A stretch of DNA of 64,000 nucleotides from Brienomyrus brachyistius (lineage: Eukaryota; Chordata; Actinopteri; Osteoglossiformes; Mormyridae). Numbering within the stretch: the first letter of the stretch is position 1; every line of letters starts with the position of its first letter. Positions 22,367 to 34,481 of the stretch are shown here, piece after piece. Location of the stretch: NCBI RefSeq assembly GCF_023856365.1, contig NC_064549.1, positions 5,969,608 to 6,033,607 of the forward strand. Direction: 5' to 3'. The notes under the pieces were generated by a model. The model had not been told where the DNA came from and ran no database searches. It saw only the letters and a list, made by a program, of their open reading frames with translations. Made by a program: the position numbers and the translations under genes.

Positions 22367-23836
22367 CATGGTCCATTTTTGCACTAGGGCCCAGTGTACA
22401 GTTGTTCCGCCGCTGGCTGAGATAATTGTAGCACCCTGGGAGACAGGTCCGAACCACGCACTGGATGACGCATTTTTCATTCACTGGTTGGTTATGGGGT
22501 ACATTCCATGGGTGACGGGTCGCTTCTGAGTTCCTGTCACAGGGCCAGTGTCACTGTTGCACGAAGCAGAGCCCGGAACCTTGTCTAGGAACCAGACATG
22601 ATGGCAGGTCACTGAGGTCACCTGCTTCTCGCTGATGGTCTGTCTTGTACAGGATGTTTAACCAGTTTATGTATTTCAACTGCTAGTTAATCAGTTAGTT
22701 ACTTTGAGAATCAGTGTGTCAGGAAACACCAGAATAAAACAGCTGTACTCATCGCCGAGTCCAGTCAGGGGCCCGATTGTGAAGCCGCCCCCCCCTGCAG
22801 AGCGCCCCCCTGTGGTGGAGCCATCAGCACATACTTTGGCTGTGACTTCGTACTGCGCAGTCACTAAGCGGAGACGTGAACGGGTGAGAGAGTGAGCGGT
22901 TTAAAATAGCTTAGCTAGAACACGGGCTTGGCCGCTCGTTTAATTACCTCTGTGCGCCTGCAAGATTAATGAGTACAGGCGTAGCGTCGCTCGCTAGATT
23001 AATCGGCGCTTAAGTGAGGTCAGTCCTGCACACCTGTAGTGAGCATCTTCACTCAGCATTAAGATGTCTGTGTGCCTTTGATGATGACGACGGAGGCTGA
23101 GCTCACTTCTGCCAGAATCCCAGTGCCTGGGGGAACAGGCAAGATGATATGCAGCCATGCACCGGAGATGGTTCTGATACAGCCTGAATCGGCAGCCCTG
23201 TGAATTTTTCGGGTAATCAATAACACACAGGCACGGTGTTTTCGCAGGGGGGTGGGGGGACACCAGGGCTCCACACTGTTGTTCTGCGTCAGTGTCACCT
23301 GCCTTAACCGGAGAGAGGCCACATCACGGGCGGTCAGATGGAGCGGACGGCGACCCAGCACTCTTAATAGGCACCTCCGGAGTACATCTCACGTCAACGC
23401 CCACAGCCAATGACGGCTTCCCCGCAGGCACACCTACATTTCTCTGCGACAGTTTCTAACCCTTCATCATCGGCAGCAGAATAAAACAGGAAATAATTAG
23501 GAGGCATGATTTATAATTACATTTGAAAAGGAGAAATAAAACCTTAACGCAGCATTGGATGAACCATAAGGCACTACTGCATTTCCGTCGCTGTCCTTGG
23601 CTGCCACCCAGTGGCTAATAGGGGTAACTGCGTCTAAAAGGAAGCGTCTGAATAGAGACGGGGACTCTCAGATTAGACCGTCATGGATGACATGAGCGAG
23701 CTATTATTTGTCTTCATTGAAGCATCGCGCATCTCTAATGCTACATGCTAGCCACTGACGCGTAACAAGCACTGTCCTTTAATCGTACATCTTGTTTGTC
23801 AGCCTGCAGTTTGTACTCTTTCAGCCTAAATAAAGC

Positions 23837-23850
23837 GGGGGGGGGGGGGG
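23837..23850. repeat. Poly-G (14)
   Basis: A homopolymer G tract following TAAAGC. Confidence 0.93.
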
Positions 23851-24965
23851 CGTTTGCACTGGTGGGGAGAATGAATGCCCCGGTAGGGGGCGCTGTGCTG
23901 CCCGTAACCAGCCTCCATCTTATGGAAAAGCGAATTTCCGCGCACAGTCTCACGGAAGTAAACATCGCTGATGAAAGGCACCGGTGCATGACAAGCCAGC
24001 TACAGATTAACACCCCCTCCTGTTCTTTTTTTAGGTATTTAGGAAGCCAGCAGCTAATCAGTAAGCAGTAAATCTAACCAGTCCTGGGGGAGGCTGAGCG
24101 TCCATTCTGCTGTCTTATAACAGGGTGGGTTTCAGGCCAAAATATCCTGTAACACTGTATTATTTCTAGACCAAGAGTGACTCACGTAAAATGATCCTGT
24201 TTTCAAGTGCTACGGTTTTCAAGTTAAAAGAAAAGCATAAAAATACTGCCATAAAAAACAAAAAACTGGTATAAAAATGAAGGATATGCACTCAATATAC
24301 TGAGGCTGAGTGCACTTTTAAGAAACATATATTATATCACCTGGGGCAGTCTGCTAACGAGGTAAATATATGACGCCTGTCCTGGGTGGGTGGGTGAATG
24401 TAATGGTACAGCTTTTTCGGTATGGGATGGATATCTGAGTGGGTCGCTGCAGTGATGTCGATCTGAGAGCCTGTATTAATGGCGAAGTCACACTGTAAGT
24501 CAGGCTGCCTTGTTCTCTACAGTGCGTCATTATAACGCTTCAGTGTGTTACTGAATCTCTAAGTGCAGAAGGAGCCACTGGATCGTAAAAAGACGGTGGA
24601 GTCAAGGGAAATAAGCAACCGTGTCGGTGAACGTGAGGCGTATGCGTGTGTATCAGGGGGGCGGGCATGTGCCAGTGTGCCAGCTGTCGTCATGAGAGCC
24701 ACTTGTGGGGAAGCTGGAATAAATGGGCCAGTTGATGTCCAACACCATAAGGAGGGTCACGGAGCCGGGATGGCAAGCCCTGAGGAGCAGTGCTCTGCCT
24801 CCAAACAGGGGAGACCAGCCAAAACATGTCTGACGCCCCTGAGACGGCTGTGGGTGCTGAGGACGAATGGCGGTCACATGTAGGCTGGAAAATTTGGGTT
24901 TGTTGTGGTTCGAATCTTGCCACTACTGACAGTTTCGGGCTGCTAGCAGAGACACCCAGCTGAGC

Positions 24966-25180
24966 ATGTCACCCCTCCATAGTGCACCCATGCTGCACAT
25001 CATCTCATCACACTGCACTTATGCTGCACATCACCCCTCCACGGTGTTACTATGTCGCATGACACCCCTCCACACTGCACCCATGCTGCACATCACCTTC
25101 CCACACTGCACCCGTGCTGCACATCACTCTGCTGCACTGCACCCGTGCTGCACATCACACTTCCACACTGCACCAGGCTG
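24966..25180. repeat. 31-bp minisatellite, about 7 copies
   Basis: The unit contains CCATGCTGCACATCAC and CCTCCACACTGCAC. TGCTGCACATC starts at 24991, 25022, 25084 and 25115, all multiples of 31 apart. The overlapping open frames are by-products. Confidence 0.95.
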
Positions 25181-25879
25181 CCATCTCCCATCCCCAGCTA
25201 TCCATCTCAGCTGCAGTGTGTGAGGCTGGTACACGTCTTTGTGCTTTGTTGTCTTTCTCTTTTTATATAATAAAAGTAATTGATCCACTAAAATGCCTCT
25301 TGCTACTATAAAGTAAATTAGAATCAAGCCAAATATCTCTGTTCTAATGATGAAAGCCTCGTTCTTCAATTGTAATCTCATTCAACTGTTTATTTTAAAC
25401 TTCAATGGTCCCTTTTTATTATAATATGTATTGTGGCATTTTCTCAAAAGTAATAATCATAATAAACCAAAATCCGACACAGTGTGCAAATTTCCCTGCT
25501 CAAACACATCGTAATCGGCTAATTACCAGGTTTAGTAGGTGTGTTTGAATAAAGTAATCTGCAAACTCTTTTGGATTCTGTCCCTCCGAGACTGAATTTG
25601 GGGAATCCTGCCATAGTACTCCGTGACAGATGACCCCCATGTCCCTAGCGGCGGCATTTACCGCTGCTCAAACCACACATTTGTGTGGAGCCCATAAGTT
25701 TTGGATCCCCCTGTTGGCCACAAACAGTCACTACACTAAACATTAAATAAGCATTCCTTATTCAGGAGATGGTCTGATAACCAGCTAGCTAGCTACAATC
25801 TCCTGACTCTGCTCAGTAGCTGATTATTTCATCTTAAAGGAGAGGGGCTTAGAAACACCAAACAATACCGCATGCCCCC

Positions 25880-25962
25880 CACCCTGGTGTTGGGAGCTGG
25901 GAGGGAGCGAAAATGTGGACTGTCTGTGGGTCCCTACGGACTGGGTTGGGAAACTCTGGTGT
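25880..25962. mobile_element. hAT-like MITE fragment (one end)
   Basis: It carries GGGAGCTGGGAGGGAGCGAA, GTGGACTGTCTG and the terminal GACTGGGTTGGGAAACTC, matching the right end of the copies at 8468 and 34505. Confidence 0.65.
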
Positions 25963-26922
25963 AGGTGATGAGACGGACTTTCACAGGTACAGATGACAGA
26001 CAAGTAACTTACCTGTAGTCTCAGCTTGTTCCGCAGGCTTTTCTTAGAGTATTCTAAGAATATTAAGATATTCTCCATCATCTACGGAAAGAAATCACCC
26101 TCTAAGTGATGTGTTAATCTCTGGAATGTGTTCAGGGATAAAAGAAACTAACCAAAGGATGAGAAATACCCAAATATTATCACTCATAGCATGGCTACCT
26201 TTTCACGTACCCTAAGTGTGGGAGGAAGCCATTTTTAAATTGTCCAGTGCGGGGACAGTGGCATCCTCACGGTTTGCACGCAGAGATTTCACACAGATAT
26301 ATCCCTGTTCTTATTTGTCTCCAGAAGGATCCGTAGATAAGCTAAACGACATGCTTTCCCCAGAAGTGTGCAGTCATTTCTGTCACATTCCCTTGTGAGA
26401 ATGAAACGAGCTTTCTGATTGGTGATTCATCACGACATATCTTGCGCTACTTTGCGCCACTCTCTCAGATCCACAGGCTCACTCCGCATGGCATGGGCCC
26501 AGCGGGCTTCCCCGCACCTCCATGCTCGCCTGAGCTGTTCTGAGATGTGGAGTGTAAGGCCGAGATCAGCCCCCGCTTGTTATTCCCGACACGACTGACT
26601 TTTCACAAGCTTCAGATACGGAAGCTAAACTCTTAAATGCGCCGTTGCATTTTAGGTTGGCTGAAGCCCATCTTTATAAGCTGCTCATCCCGTTTGCCCT
26701 GCTCCTGAATATAGGGCAGATATAGGCATAGCAAAGACTTTCCTAGCTGTCATTTATTGGTCTATAGACTGTCAAGATCTTTGAGCTACAAGCTCCATTC
26801 ATCAATTTCCGTAACAGTCGTGTTGATCCAGGAGCACTGTATCCTTGGCTGACTCTCAGCACGCTGTAGCGTGGCATAAAATTCATGCTGCACTCCTGCT
26901 TTGGAATGACCTGTGAGCACAT
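25963..26922. other. Unassigned non-coding sequence
   Basis: No feature recognised. Confidence 0.45.
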
Positions 26923-27083
26923 GGGATTTTACTTACACAAAAATGTCCTGAGGGCATAACGAAAAGTGATTGGTTCAGAGAGAGAACCAATCAGATTGTA
27001 GAAGAGGCGGGTCCAAGCCATCAGATGTCATTGTCCTATTTTTCGTTCTGCCCTCAGAGTATTTTTGTGTGAGTAAAACTCCC
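26923..27083. mobile_element. Fold-back MITE, about 161 bp
   Basis: The left arm (GGGATTTTACTTACACAAAA, then CTGAGGGCATAACGAAAA) is mirrored by the right arm (TTTTTCGTTCTGCCCTCAG, then TGTGTGAGTAAAACTCCC), about 43 bp with few mismatches. A small inner hairpin TGATTGGTTC...GAACCAATCA lies next to the left arm. No target duplication was seen. Confidence 0.8.
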
Positions 27084-28154
27084 ACGAACAGCCTGTAAGC
27101 CTCAGCATAGCGCACCTCCCTTGTAAAGCCAAATGATCTCCACCTGGCGGTGAGCACAGGGTCAGTCCTATTAACACAGTAATCCTCTTATGCATGCACA
27201 ATGGCTCACATCTCCCTTGGCAAGACTTATTATTTAAGTATCCAAATACAGGGAAAATATCTGCTAAAGTACACCTGATTTTGTATGTTTAACCGGCTAA
27301 TCCGTTTCCAACAGTATTTTTATTCATTGTGAGCATCAAGACGTTGTCTTTCCATTTCTGCATAAAGAATATCAGATATTTCAGCAGAAAGTGAAAGCTA
27401 ATCTTCTAAAAAAGAAATCAAAACAAATGTGCATTAGGAAGAGGCTGTTATCAGTCAGTAACTTTTTGGTTTTACTGTTTTTTCTGATAGGGGATGGAAT
27501 ACGAACAGCCAAACAAGCTCCGTGCTATCGCTCCATTTCGCCCAAATTGAACCATAAATCAAAACGGGTTTATAAAACCAGAACGAAGGAGCTGCCAGTA
27601 GAGGACACATTCTGGCAGGATAGCCTTCATTTTAATATGTAACCTGCATCCCCCGGAAAACGGGAGAGAAATGTGCAGAAATCAACGCCCACGGCCCTTC
27701 GCATATCTGCCGAAAATCAGCCTGCCCACGTTCCTGCCTCCACCAGACAGCCAGTGGGTTTCAGCTGCAAGTGAGATACCCAAAAGTTATGCTCCAAAGT
27801 GACCGAGACATTTGTCCTTCATGATGGGTGAGACTGAAGGCATTAAGATGACCCGGGTTCGACTGAGGAGCTTAGAGGAGCTTCTCGGATCACTGTAACT
27901 CCCACGTCTCCTGCTCCTTCAGTGGCATATTTACTAAAACTGCTAATTCACACATTCGCACCAGGTTACCCTCAGGAAATTACGGTTAATTTGTGCTGCC
28001 CGTGTTTCCCATACCTGTTTGATTTTGTCCTGCCAGAATAAACTGAGTTAGGTTTCAGTGAAAAGATGCCAAGCTGCCTTTAAAGTGGGGTGATAGAGTG
28101 TCACATCACATGACCTGGCCACCTGACCGAAACGCAGTAGAGATTTGGGAGGGG
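27084..28154. other. Unassigned non-coding sequence
   Basis: An 83-codon frame at 27391-27642 has a hydrophobic stretch (FLVLLFFLIG) but no splice or start support. Nothing else. Confidence 0.4.
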
Positions 28155-28400
28155 TTTGACCAGGGAGTGAAGGAAAAGCTGCCAGTGAGTGCTCAGCATA
28201 TATGTGCGAGCTCCTTCAGCACAGCTGATTAAGCATCACAGGAAGCCACCTCATGAAACTGGTGTAGAGGAGACAGTAGGGTCAGCCAGTCCCTGGAGTA
28301 ATTAAGGGCCTTGATCAAGGGCCCAATGGTGGGATCACTCTGTCAACCTCACCTAGGAATTTGAGCCGGCAACCTTCTGAGTCCCAACTCGCAGAGCTGC
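28155..28400 (-). mobile_element. tRNA-headed SINE, reverse orientation
   Basis: This is the reverse-orientation relative of the 7950-8190 element. It has GCTCAGCATATATGTG, CCACCTCATGAAACTGG, GGGCCTTGATCAAGGGCCCA and the inverted B-box-like region GAGCCGGCAACCTTCTGAGT. Confidence 0.8.
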
Positions 28401-28418
28401 CCCCCCCCCCCCCCCCCC
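28400..28418. repeat. Poly-C (19)
   Basis: A homopolymer at the head end of the inverted SINE. Confidence 0.95.
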
Positions 28419-29365
28419 AAGTAAATGATTTTTAAAAATACTTTTTAAGCCAGTGTATAGTTCCATATGCCGTATTTTTTGGACCATAAGACGCACTTTT
28501 TCTCCCCCAAAAGTGGGGAGAAAGTCTATCCTATTTTATTACTGAAGTGTCTCCTTGTTTTTTTGTACTTTTATTGGTTTTACTGACTTTATTTGCTAAT
28601 GACAGTGATGATGGTTCTTAATGCTGCTTTTGACTGCTGTTCACTTTACATGGTTGACATCAAATATTTTAGGACACTATTTTTTCTTCATTTCCCTCCT
28701 CTAAAACTAGGTGCGTCTTATGGTCTGAAAAACATGGTATGTTATTTTATAGTTTTGATGTCTTTATAATTATTCTAAAATGTAGAGAATAGTAAAAATA
28801 AACCTTTCTATGGGTAGGTGCGTCCACACTTTTGACTGGTACCGTATGTCCGGCATTCCAGTGCTCTGTATTACTGCAGAACATCTTTGGTTCTATGTTC
28901 CATCTCCGGGCAGGGTGACCTGCCCCTTCCCCTGTCTTTGGAAGTCGGCGCCGCTGATTATCAGTGAGCATCACGAATGACGTCAACCATCTAGCAAGGG
29001 CCTTGAATGGCTATCCTTGCTGCAAATGCACCAGTACTTACTTAGACCCTTAAGTGCGGCACCACTAACTGAAGCCAGCACTCTGCCGCTTTCATGGTGA
29101 CGTAGATGGGAAACGACCAGCGAAACCTTCTCGCTTAGATATGCTCAGCTGTGCTCTGGACTAAAAGCATTATTACCTGTCTATTTCTGTTGCATTTCTC
29201 AAGCCTTTTTCATTCATTTGATAAGATGTATTTCGGGATAATTCTCGGATTACAAGTATTAACCTCTTGAACTGTATATTTAATACTGAGTATTAAAAAA
29301 GAGATATATGCGATTTAAACGCAACATAAAAACAAGTAATGTCTTAATATTTTTGTTGTAATGTG

Positions 29366-29498
29366 TGTGAATGGTGCCTTGCAATGGGTTGGCGCCCCAT
29401 CCTGGGTTTTTCCCTGCCTTACGGTCATAGCTTCTGGGATAGGCTCCAGAGCCCTGCGACCCTGCATAGGACAAGCAGATATGGAAAATGGATATTTG
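29366..29498 (+). mobile_element. SINE 3' fragment
   Basis: It contains CTTGCAATGGGTTGGCGCCC, CATCCTGGGTTTTTCCCTGC, ATAGGCTCCAGAGCCCTGCG and GGACAAGCAGATATGGAAAA, the same 3' module as at 21900 and 62747. Confidence 0.85.
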
Positions 29499-30031
29499 GA
29501 TATTTTTATTATGCCTGCTTTGTAATAGGATATTTTACACAGTAGGACGTTACATTCATTTTAAAACCTTAACGACGTTTTACTGCCCTGTAGATCTTGA
29601 ATGAGGTTATTGCTGCCTGACAGCAGTTTATCAGCGTGATGATCACCTCGTACAGCTTTCTCTGGAGTGTAACACTGAAGCGCCCCCAAGAGGAGGTCAC
29701 AGGCATCACCTTGCGCGTCACTATGACTGCTAACACGTCGGTTGCAGTGTTAAATACGCAATCAGAAGTCAGAGATCGTTAACAGATGGAGATGCAGATA
29801 AATATTTGAAATGGCACGCATCGCATTGTTCACACGGGGCAGTGCTGTTAATTTCATCCACTTGTTAGCATGTTTTAAATTACCACCACAAATCCCATCA
29901 GAAACACGCCGTTTTACACCAAGCATCAATGAAGGGTCTTTAAAGGAAACAGCTGCTGCTTATCTTCTTCTCCACTGGGAGGCAGTATGACTCTTCCAAA
30001 AACCTCTATTGCGCTGGGATAATTTGTATTT

Positions 30032-30037
30032 TTTATT
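30032..30037 (-). terminator. Candidate FBXO40 poly(A) signal
   Basis: This is the first canonical AATAAA found on the minus strand downstream of the FBXO40 stop codon, about 825 bp away. The intervening 3' UTR would contain a SINE tail at 30788-30835. No transcript evidence is available, so this is only positional. Confidence 0.25.
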
Positions 30038-30787
30038 TTACATACCCACACAGAAGAAATCCAAAGTGCTCGACTAACTTATTTAGTTCAATAAACCAGT
30101 AACCCAGTAATAGTGTTTTTTTAAATTGAAACATGCAGTTGGTTTTATCTGTTTGTCTCTCTGCAGTGAATGTGGTCATTAACGAGGCCGTCAAACAGAA
30201 AGGAGTGATTTATCTTGCGTTGAATCTATCATGTGAGATGCGGACCATTAAGACATCACTTATACAAACAGATATAAGATGACGCATTTTGCGTCCAAGC
30301 TGAATAACAAAGTATTAAACATCCCCCGTTGAGAACGTGACACGTACAGAAACACGGTTAAATGGATCCTCTCGTCCTTGCCCATCCGTGGATTCCCGAA
30401 GGCGTCGCTTCATCGCTCGCAACCGCAGTAACTCATTCATTCAAAAACAGAGAATAAGTCCTTCAAACACGCATTCAGATGCGGATCGATCTCTATTCAC
30501 ACACACCGGTGTGTCTCCACACACAGCACTTCGCCAGCGACAGCCTCGTGGTTCACGGCCACCTGTATAGGGACGCGCTTCGGAGATCGTCATGCCTGCA
30601 GTCTCCTGATCTACTCGGGTACTCCGATACGCAAACCACAAGTACCCTTCAGCGCAAAGGAGGGCTAATGGCTTTGTACTGCAAGCCACTTTTACTGCTA
30701 AGGCTAATATTGCACGTCACTCACTGTAAATGCTATCAGTGTGTTTTCACTGCTGCCCATTGTTGACGCACTGACTCTATTACATAT

Positions 30788-30835
30788 TTTTTTTTTGCGT
30801 CGCTCTGGCTGAGAGCGTCTGCTAAGTGAATAAAA
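30788..30835 (+). mobile_element. SINE/LINE tail fragment
   Basis: GTCGCTCTGGCTGAGAGCGT and CTGCTAAGTGAATAAA match the common fish tail of the type GTCGCTTTGGATAAAAGCG. It would lie in the FBXO40 3' UTR, in antisense orientation. Confidence 0.65.
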
Positions 30836-30860
30836 TCATTCTCAATAGCCACTTATCCAG

Positions 30861-31061
30861 TTAGGGCTCTGGAGATCCAGATAAGCTGAGCGCGGACGCT
30901 GGGAGACAGACTGGGCCGTCGCTCAAGCCCACCAGGGCCACCGGCCGGCTCTTCTCCTCCGTCTGGTAGAAGGGACAGGCCCGGAGGTGCTCCGCCATGG
31001 AGGGCATGTCATCGAAGCGCCACTGCTGCACGGTGCTGAAGGAGCTGCTGAACTGCCACAC
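30861..31061 (-). CDS. fbxo40: FBXO40 terminal coding exon
   Basis: The exon has 66 codons plus a stop, preceded by a good acceptor (ccgattctgccccctacag|GTG). It joins the large exon in phase 0 to give ...RNRVK-VWQFSSSFS. The residues VWQFSSSFSTVQQWRF and SMAEHLRACPF are the conserved FBXO40/FBXO30 C-terminal block that directly follows the F-box. The tail (ending SGSPEP) is shorter than and unlike the mammalian FBXO40 C-terminus. The intron between the two exons is 1563 bp (31062-32624). Confidence 0.9.
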   Translation of the reverse strand: MWQFSSSFSTVQQWRFDDMPSMAEHLRACPFYQTEEKSRPVALVGLSDGPVCLPASALSLSGSPEP

Positions 31062-32624
31062 CTGTAGGGGGCAGAATCGGGCCAGCGGCAGTGAGGCCGT
31101 CAATACAATCCCTGGAAATTAGAGCGCAGTGGGCTGAAATATCCAGAACGCGACAGAGGGGAGGAGGTGGTGCCTTACATGTGGCCCCGCCTCTACAACC
31201 CATATATGGAAATAAATGGGTGTGGCTACTTATATAGCCATAACGAGGAGGGCAGGGTCACAGTGGATCTATGTATATATGCAGCATCTGTTAGGCGGAC
31301 AGCAGTGAGAAATATTTGTTGCAGCCTTTATATTTTGCATTAGACCATTTAATATGTTTTGCTCATTAATAACATCCACGAGTCAACAAATAAATCACGA
31401 AGGCAGCATTAGCAGCAGGGTGGTAATTAGTTGTAACCTACTTGCTGTCCCTAAACAAACCCTTACTGAGCAGCATGCTGTGAGCTCCTGCGTAGCATTA
31501 ACACGTTCCTAACATCGCCCTGCAGAGAGCCAATGTCTCCGGCCGGCGGGGCCACCCGGGCGACTTTTGGAGCATAATTAAGAATGCAATGATGAACGGT
31601 AACGGAAAAAAATTACATACTTAATTTCATGCAAATCGATAAAACGTAATAAAATCCATTTTAATTAATAAAATTCTGAATTATATCCATGTTTTTTTAG
31701 TGGTCTCGAATGGATGGTCTTGGTTGTTGTTAGCTATTCTGCGCGCTGCTGCTGGATCAGTTTGAGTGTGTGTATTTTGGCGTGTGTGTGTTCATCGTGC
31801 ATGGCTATGTGTGTGATGTGCCTGGGTCTGGTACCTGAGTTCAGATGTGTTTTGTGGCCCATGCCCAGACCCAATCGACATGGCTGTTTTTGACCGGCAT
31901 TGGGGCAGGGAAGTCACTGTAAAACGTGACTCCCAGTGCGAGTCTGACTCTCAGGGGTGGTCCATATGCTGTTTGTGAACACCACCAGGCGTAGAGGTGA
32001 TGGCACGGTTACTCAGAGGGGCAGCCAGAATGACCCGGACGCCTGACTGACAGCAGGGAGGTCCACTCTCAGCATCCGTTTATTTATAGTAATAATACTG
32101 CTGATGCACAGTGCAGGCACTGAAAAACTTGGGAGATCTACACAGTCTCATGTGGACTGGATGTGCTGTGCGTAGTATTGCGTTAGACACACTGTGGTGT
32201 TTATGGTACAGTGTTAGACTTTGCTGTGTATGGCATTTTGTTAGGCAAACTGTGCTGTGCATGGTACTGTGTTAGTCTGTGCTGTGCTTGGTACTGCATT
32301 AGACAGACTACTGTGTGTGGTACTGCATTAGATGGACTGTGCTGTGTATGGTACTATGCTATACACTCTGTGCTATGCATGGTACTGCATTAGACTTTGC
32401 TGTGTGTGGTACTGCATTAGACTGCTGTGCATGATACTGCATTAGACTGTGCTGTGTGTGGAACTGCATTCGACTGCTGTGCATGGTACTGCATTATTCT
32501 GTGCTGTGTGTGGTACTGTGTTAGTCTGTGCTGTGTGTGGTACTGCATTAGACACTCTGTGCTATGCATGGTACCACGTTAGACAGTCCATGCTGTGTGT
32601 GGTACTGCATTAGACTGAGCTCAC
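31062..32624 (-). other. FBXO40 intron between large and last exon
   Basis: The intron has a GT donor at 32624-32623 and an AG acceptor at 31063-31062. Its donor-proximal 470 bp are a minisatellite (listed separately). The rest is unique-looking sequence with AT-rich stretches near 31600-31690 and a GT-rich stretch near 31765-31830. I see no further exon in it. Confidence 0.8.
32155..32620. repeat. ~27-29-bp minisatellite at the FBXO40 donor
   Basis: Units built on GCTGTGTGTGGTACTGCATT with TAGAC or AGACTG recur about 16 times. The last unit (GTACTGCATTAGACTGAGC) ends within about 4-5 bp of the splice donor of the large FBXO40 exon. Confidence 0.93.
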
Positions 32625-34481
32625 CTTCACTCTGTTCCTCCAGCTGGACTTCCCATCAGGGTCAGTCTCCCTCTCCCACCTCAGAGAAACCATTCCCCTG
32701 TCCTGCAGCAGTGTGGCACATACGTCCCTCATTAACCGGGACACCTGGGAGAGCTGGGACAGGCTGAAACTGTCCAGGTAGCTGGCAACGCTCTGTAGCA
32801 CCTCCAATGGGAGCTTGCTGAGGCCGTCTGGGCCGCGGGCCCCCCCGAGAAGCTCCGGCGGCAACTGCGGCCTGAGTGCGAAGGTGCCAGAGTCCCCATC
32901 GTAGCTGACGGTGGCCCTGTGAGTGGATGGCTGGAACCGGATCTGTCTGTAGGTGCAGCCGAGGTAGGCTAGCGGGCAGCGCTGCTGGAACCATCCGTCC
33001 AGCACTGAGCACAGGTCCGAGTGAACATTACGGAAGTGCCAGGCGAACTCATCTCTCCGGAAGGTGTGGCCGCACAGGAAGGTGAAGATGGAGCTGGCCT
33101 TGTTGTGCCTCCTGGTGACGGACTCCGCCTGAATCTGAACGTGCAGGCCCGGCGGCCGGCCGGCGGTGATGTCGGCTAGGGTAGCCCCTGCCCTGAACGG
33201 TGCTGAAGCAAAGTTGTAGGTCTGGGTCCCGATGTCCACAAAGAGGCCGTCCGAGGTCACCATCTCGCTGATGGGATGTCCCCTCAACTCCCGTTCCAGG
33301 GAGCAGACCAGCATGGCCTTGACCTCATCGCACTTCGAGATATCCTCCACGGACACTCCAAGGTCAAACGTGTCAGTTTCTTTGGTTGACCTCTTCACCC
33401 GAAGGGAAGAATTCTTGAGGAAGCTCCGCTTCGCCCTGTAGCTGGACGGAACACTGTAGCTATGCACCGTCTCCACTTCGATGGGCTCCAGTGCTCCATA
33501 GACAAAGTCCCTCTCCCTGGGAGTGCAGGCCTCCAGCTGCCCGAAGTGGATCAGCATGCTCCCATGGTGCACCAGGTACATGTTGTACTCTGCGATATTC
33601 ACCTCCTTCCCCAGCCTTTCTAGAACCCCATCCTGCCAGGGAGCTAGGCCTGTTTTGCTATCTTCTGTGGCGCCTGCTCTCCCATTTCTTGGGGAGCTTT
33701 CGGTACCTTCTGCCAGTTGCTTTATATTCCGTTCTTCTTTTTCTTGGTTCCCGTTCCCCGCTGCCAGGCTGCTCACCTGCTCCTGGGGCTCCCGCCTGCA
33801 GCCTTGCAGCTCCTTGCTAAAAATGCTCTCCCAGGCTTTGTAGCTATCGATCCCAGCCACCTCGTGACTCTTAGCCAGGGCGTCACGTTCTTCTTGCGTT
33901 AGCTCCTGTACCTCTGGGGCATCCTTGCTGATGACCAGAGGCTCCCCTTCGAGCTCAGAGAATCCCCCATCCCTGATGGGACCCCTGCTTGCTGCCTTCT
34001 GCGCCTCCTCTGTGACCATCTCCGCCGGTTTCATCAGCTCAGGGAAGAGGGTGTCCAACTTAAAGTTGCTGAACAGCAGCCTCTGGTCCCTTAGGGCCAC
34101 CGCCAGGTCCAGGGGTTCTCCAGACCTGCGGTCTTTGACAACGCTCTGGCAGAATGCGGCATCCGCTTCGGTGGCAGGCCAGCGGTTCCAGTCCAGCGAG
34201 CAGGTCACCAGACTTGCCGGACAAGCCTCGAGGTGGCGGGCAAGCCGGCAGCGAGGCATGGTGAAGGGGCAGCCATAGTCAGCATTCAGGCAGGGCACTG
34301 TCTCGCGGGGGCACAGCATCCGGTGCTCCTCCTCCTTACAGCGGTGGAAGACGGCGCCGCAGAGCAGTTGGCAGCTGATCGTGGCACAGGAGACAGGGGG
34401 TGCCGGTGGGGCCCGGCACTGTACCCTGAAGCACGCCTGGCAGTGCTCGTGTTGGCCAGCCGCAGGCTCCTCATTCCGGCC
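32625..34481 (-). CDS. fbxo40: FBXO40 large coding exon (F-box only protein 40)
   Basis: This 1857-bp exon encodes 619 residues (2-620 of an inferred 686-residue protein; the human protein is about 709). An N-terminal TRAF-type zinc finger carries C15, C18, C38, C42, H47, C49, H54, C58, C65, C72, H84, C88 and C95, followed by the family signature WNRWP. A Ser/Glu-rich middle follows, then the family motif DLGVSVEDISKCDEVKA, a second C/H-rich block (about 466-510, with HRDEF-like and RCPLAYLGCT signatures) and the F-box (about 555-600, from LSKLPLEVL). The middle and C-terminal blocks match FBXO40 better than its paralogue FBXO30. FBXO40 is known as a muscle-restricted substrate receptor of the SKP1-CUL1 ubiquitin ligase, with IRS1 as a mammalian substrate. 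The donor is AAG|gtgagc at 32625/32624. The preferred acceptor is ttctttccgag|GGC at 34482. An open frame runs on to 34568, but that part comes from a repeat. Confidence 0.93.

Larger units (their letters stand above)
22046..24965. other. Mostly unassigned non-coding sequence
   Basis: Two poly-G tracts are listed. Frames near 22994-23361, 23741-24071 and 24563-24923 occur on both strands without conserved motifs. No gene supported. Confidence 0.45.
28419..30860. other. Region downstream of FBXO40
   Basis: Contains the SINE fragments listed and the likely FBXO40 3' UTR (about 30032-30860). No other exon recognised. Confidence 0.4.

Noticed and set aside
24966..25180. CRISPR-like spaced repeat
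   Set aside because: Spacing is a plain 31-bp tandem unit without unique spacers, in a vertebrate genome.
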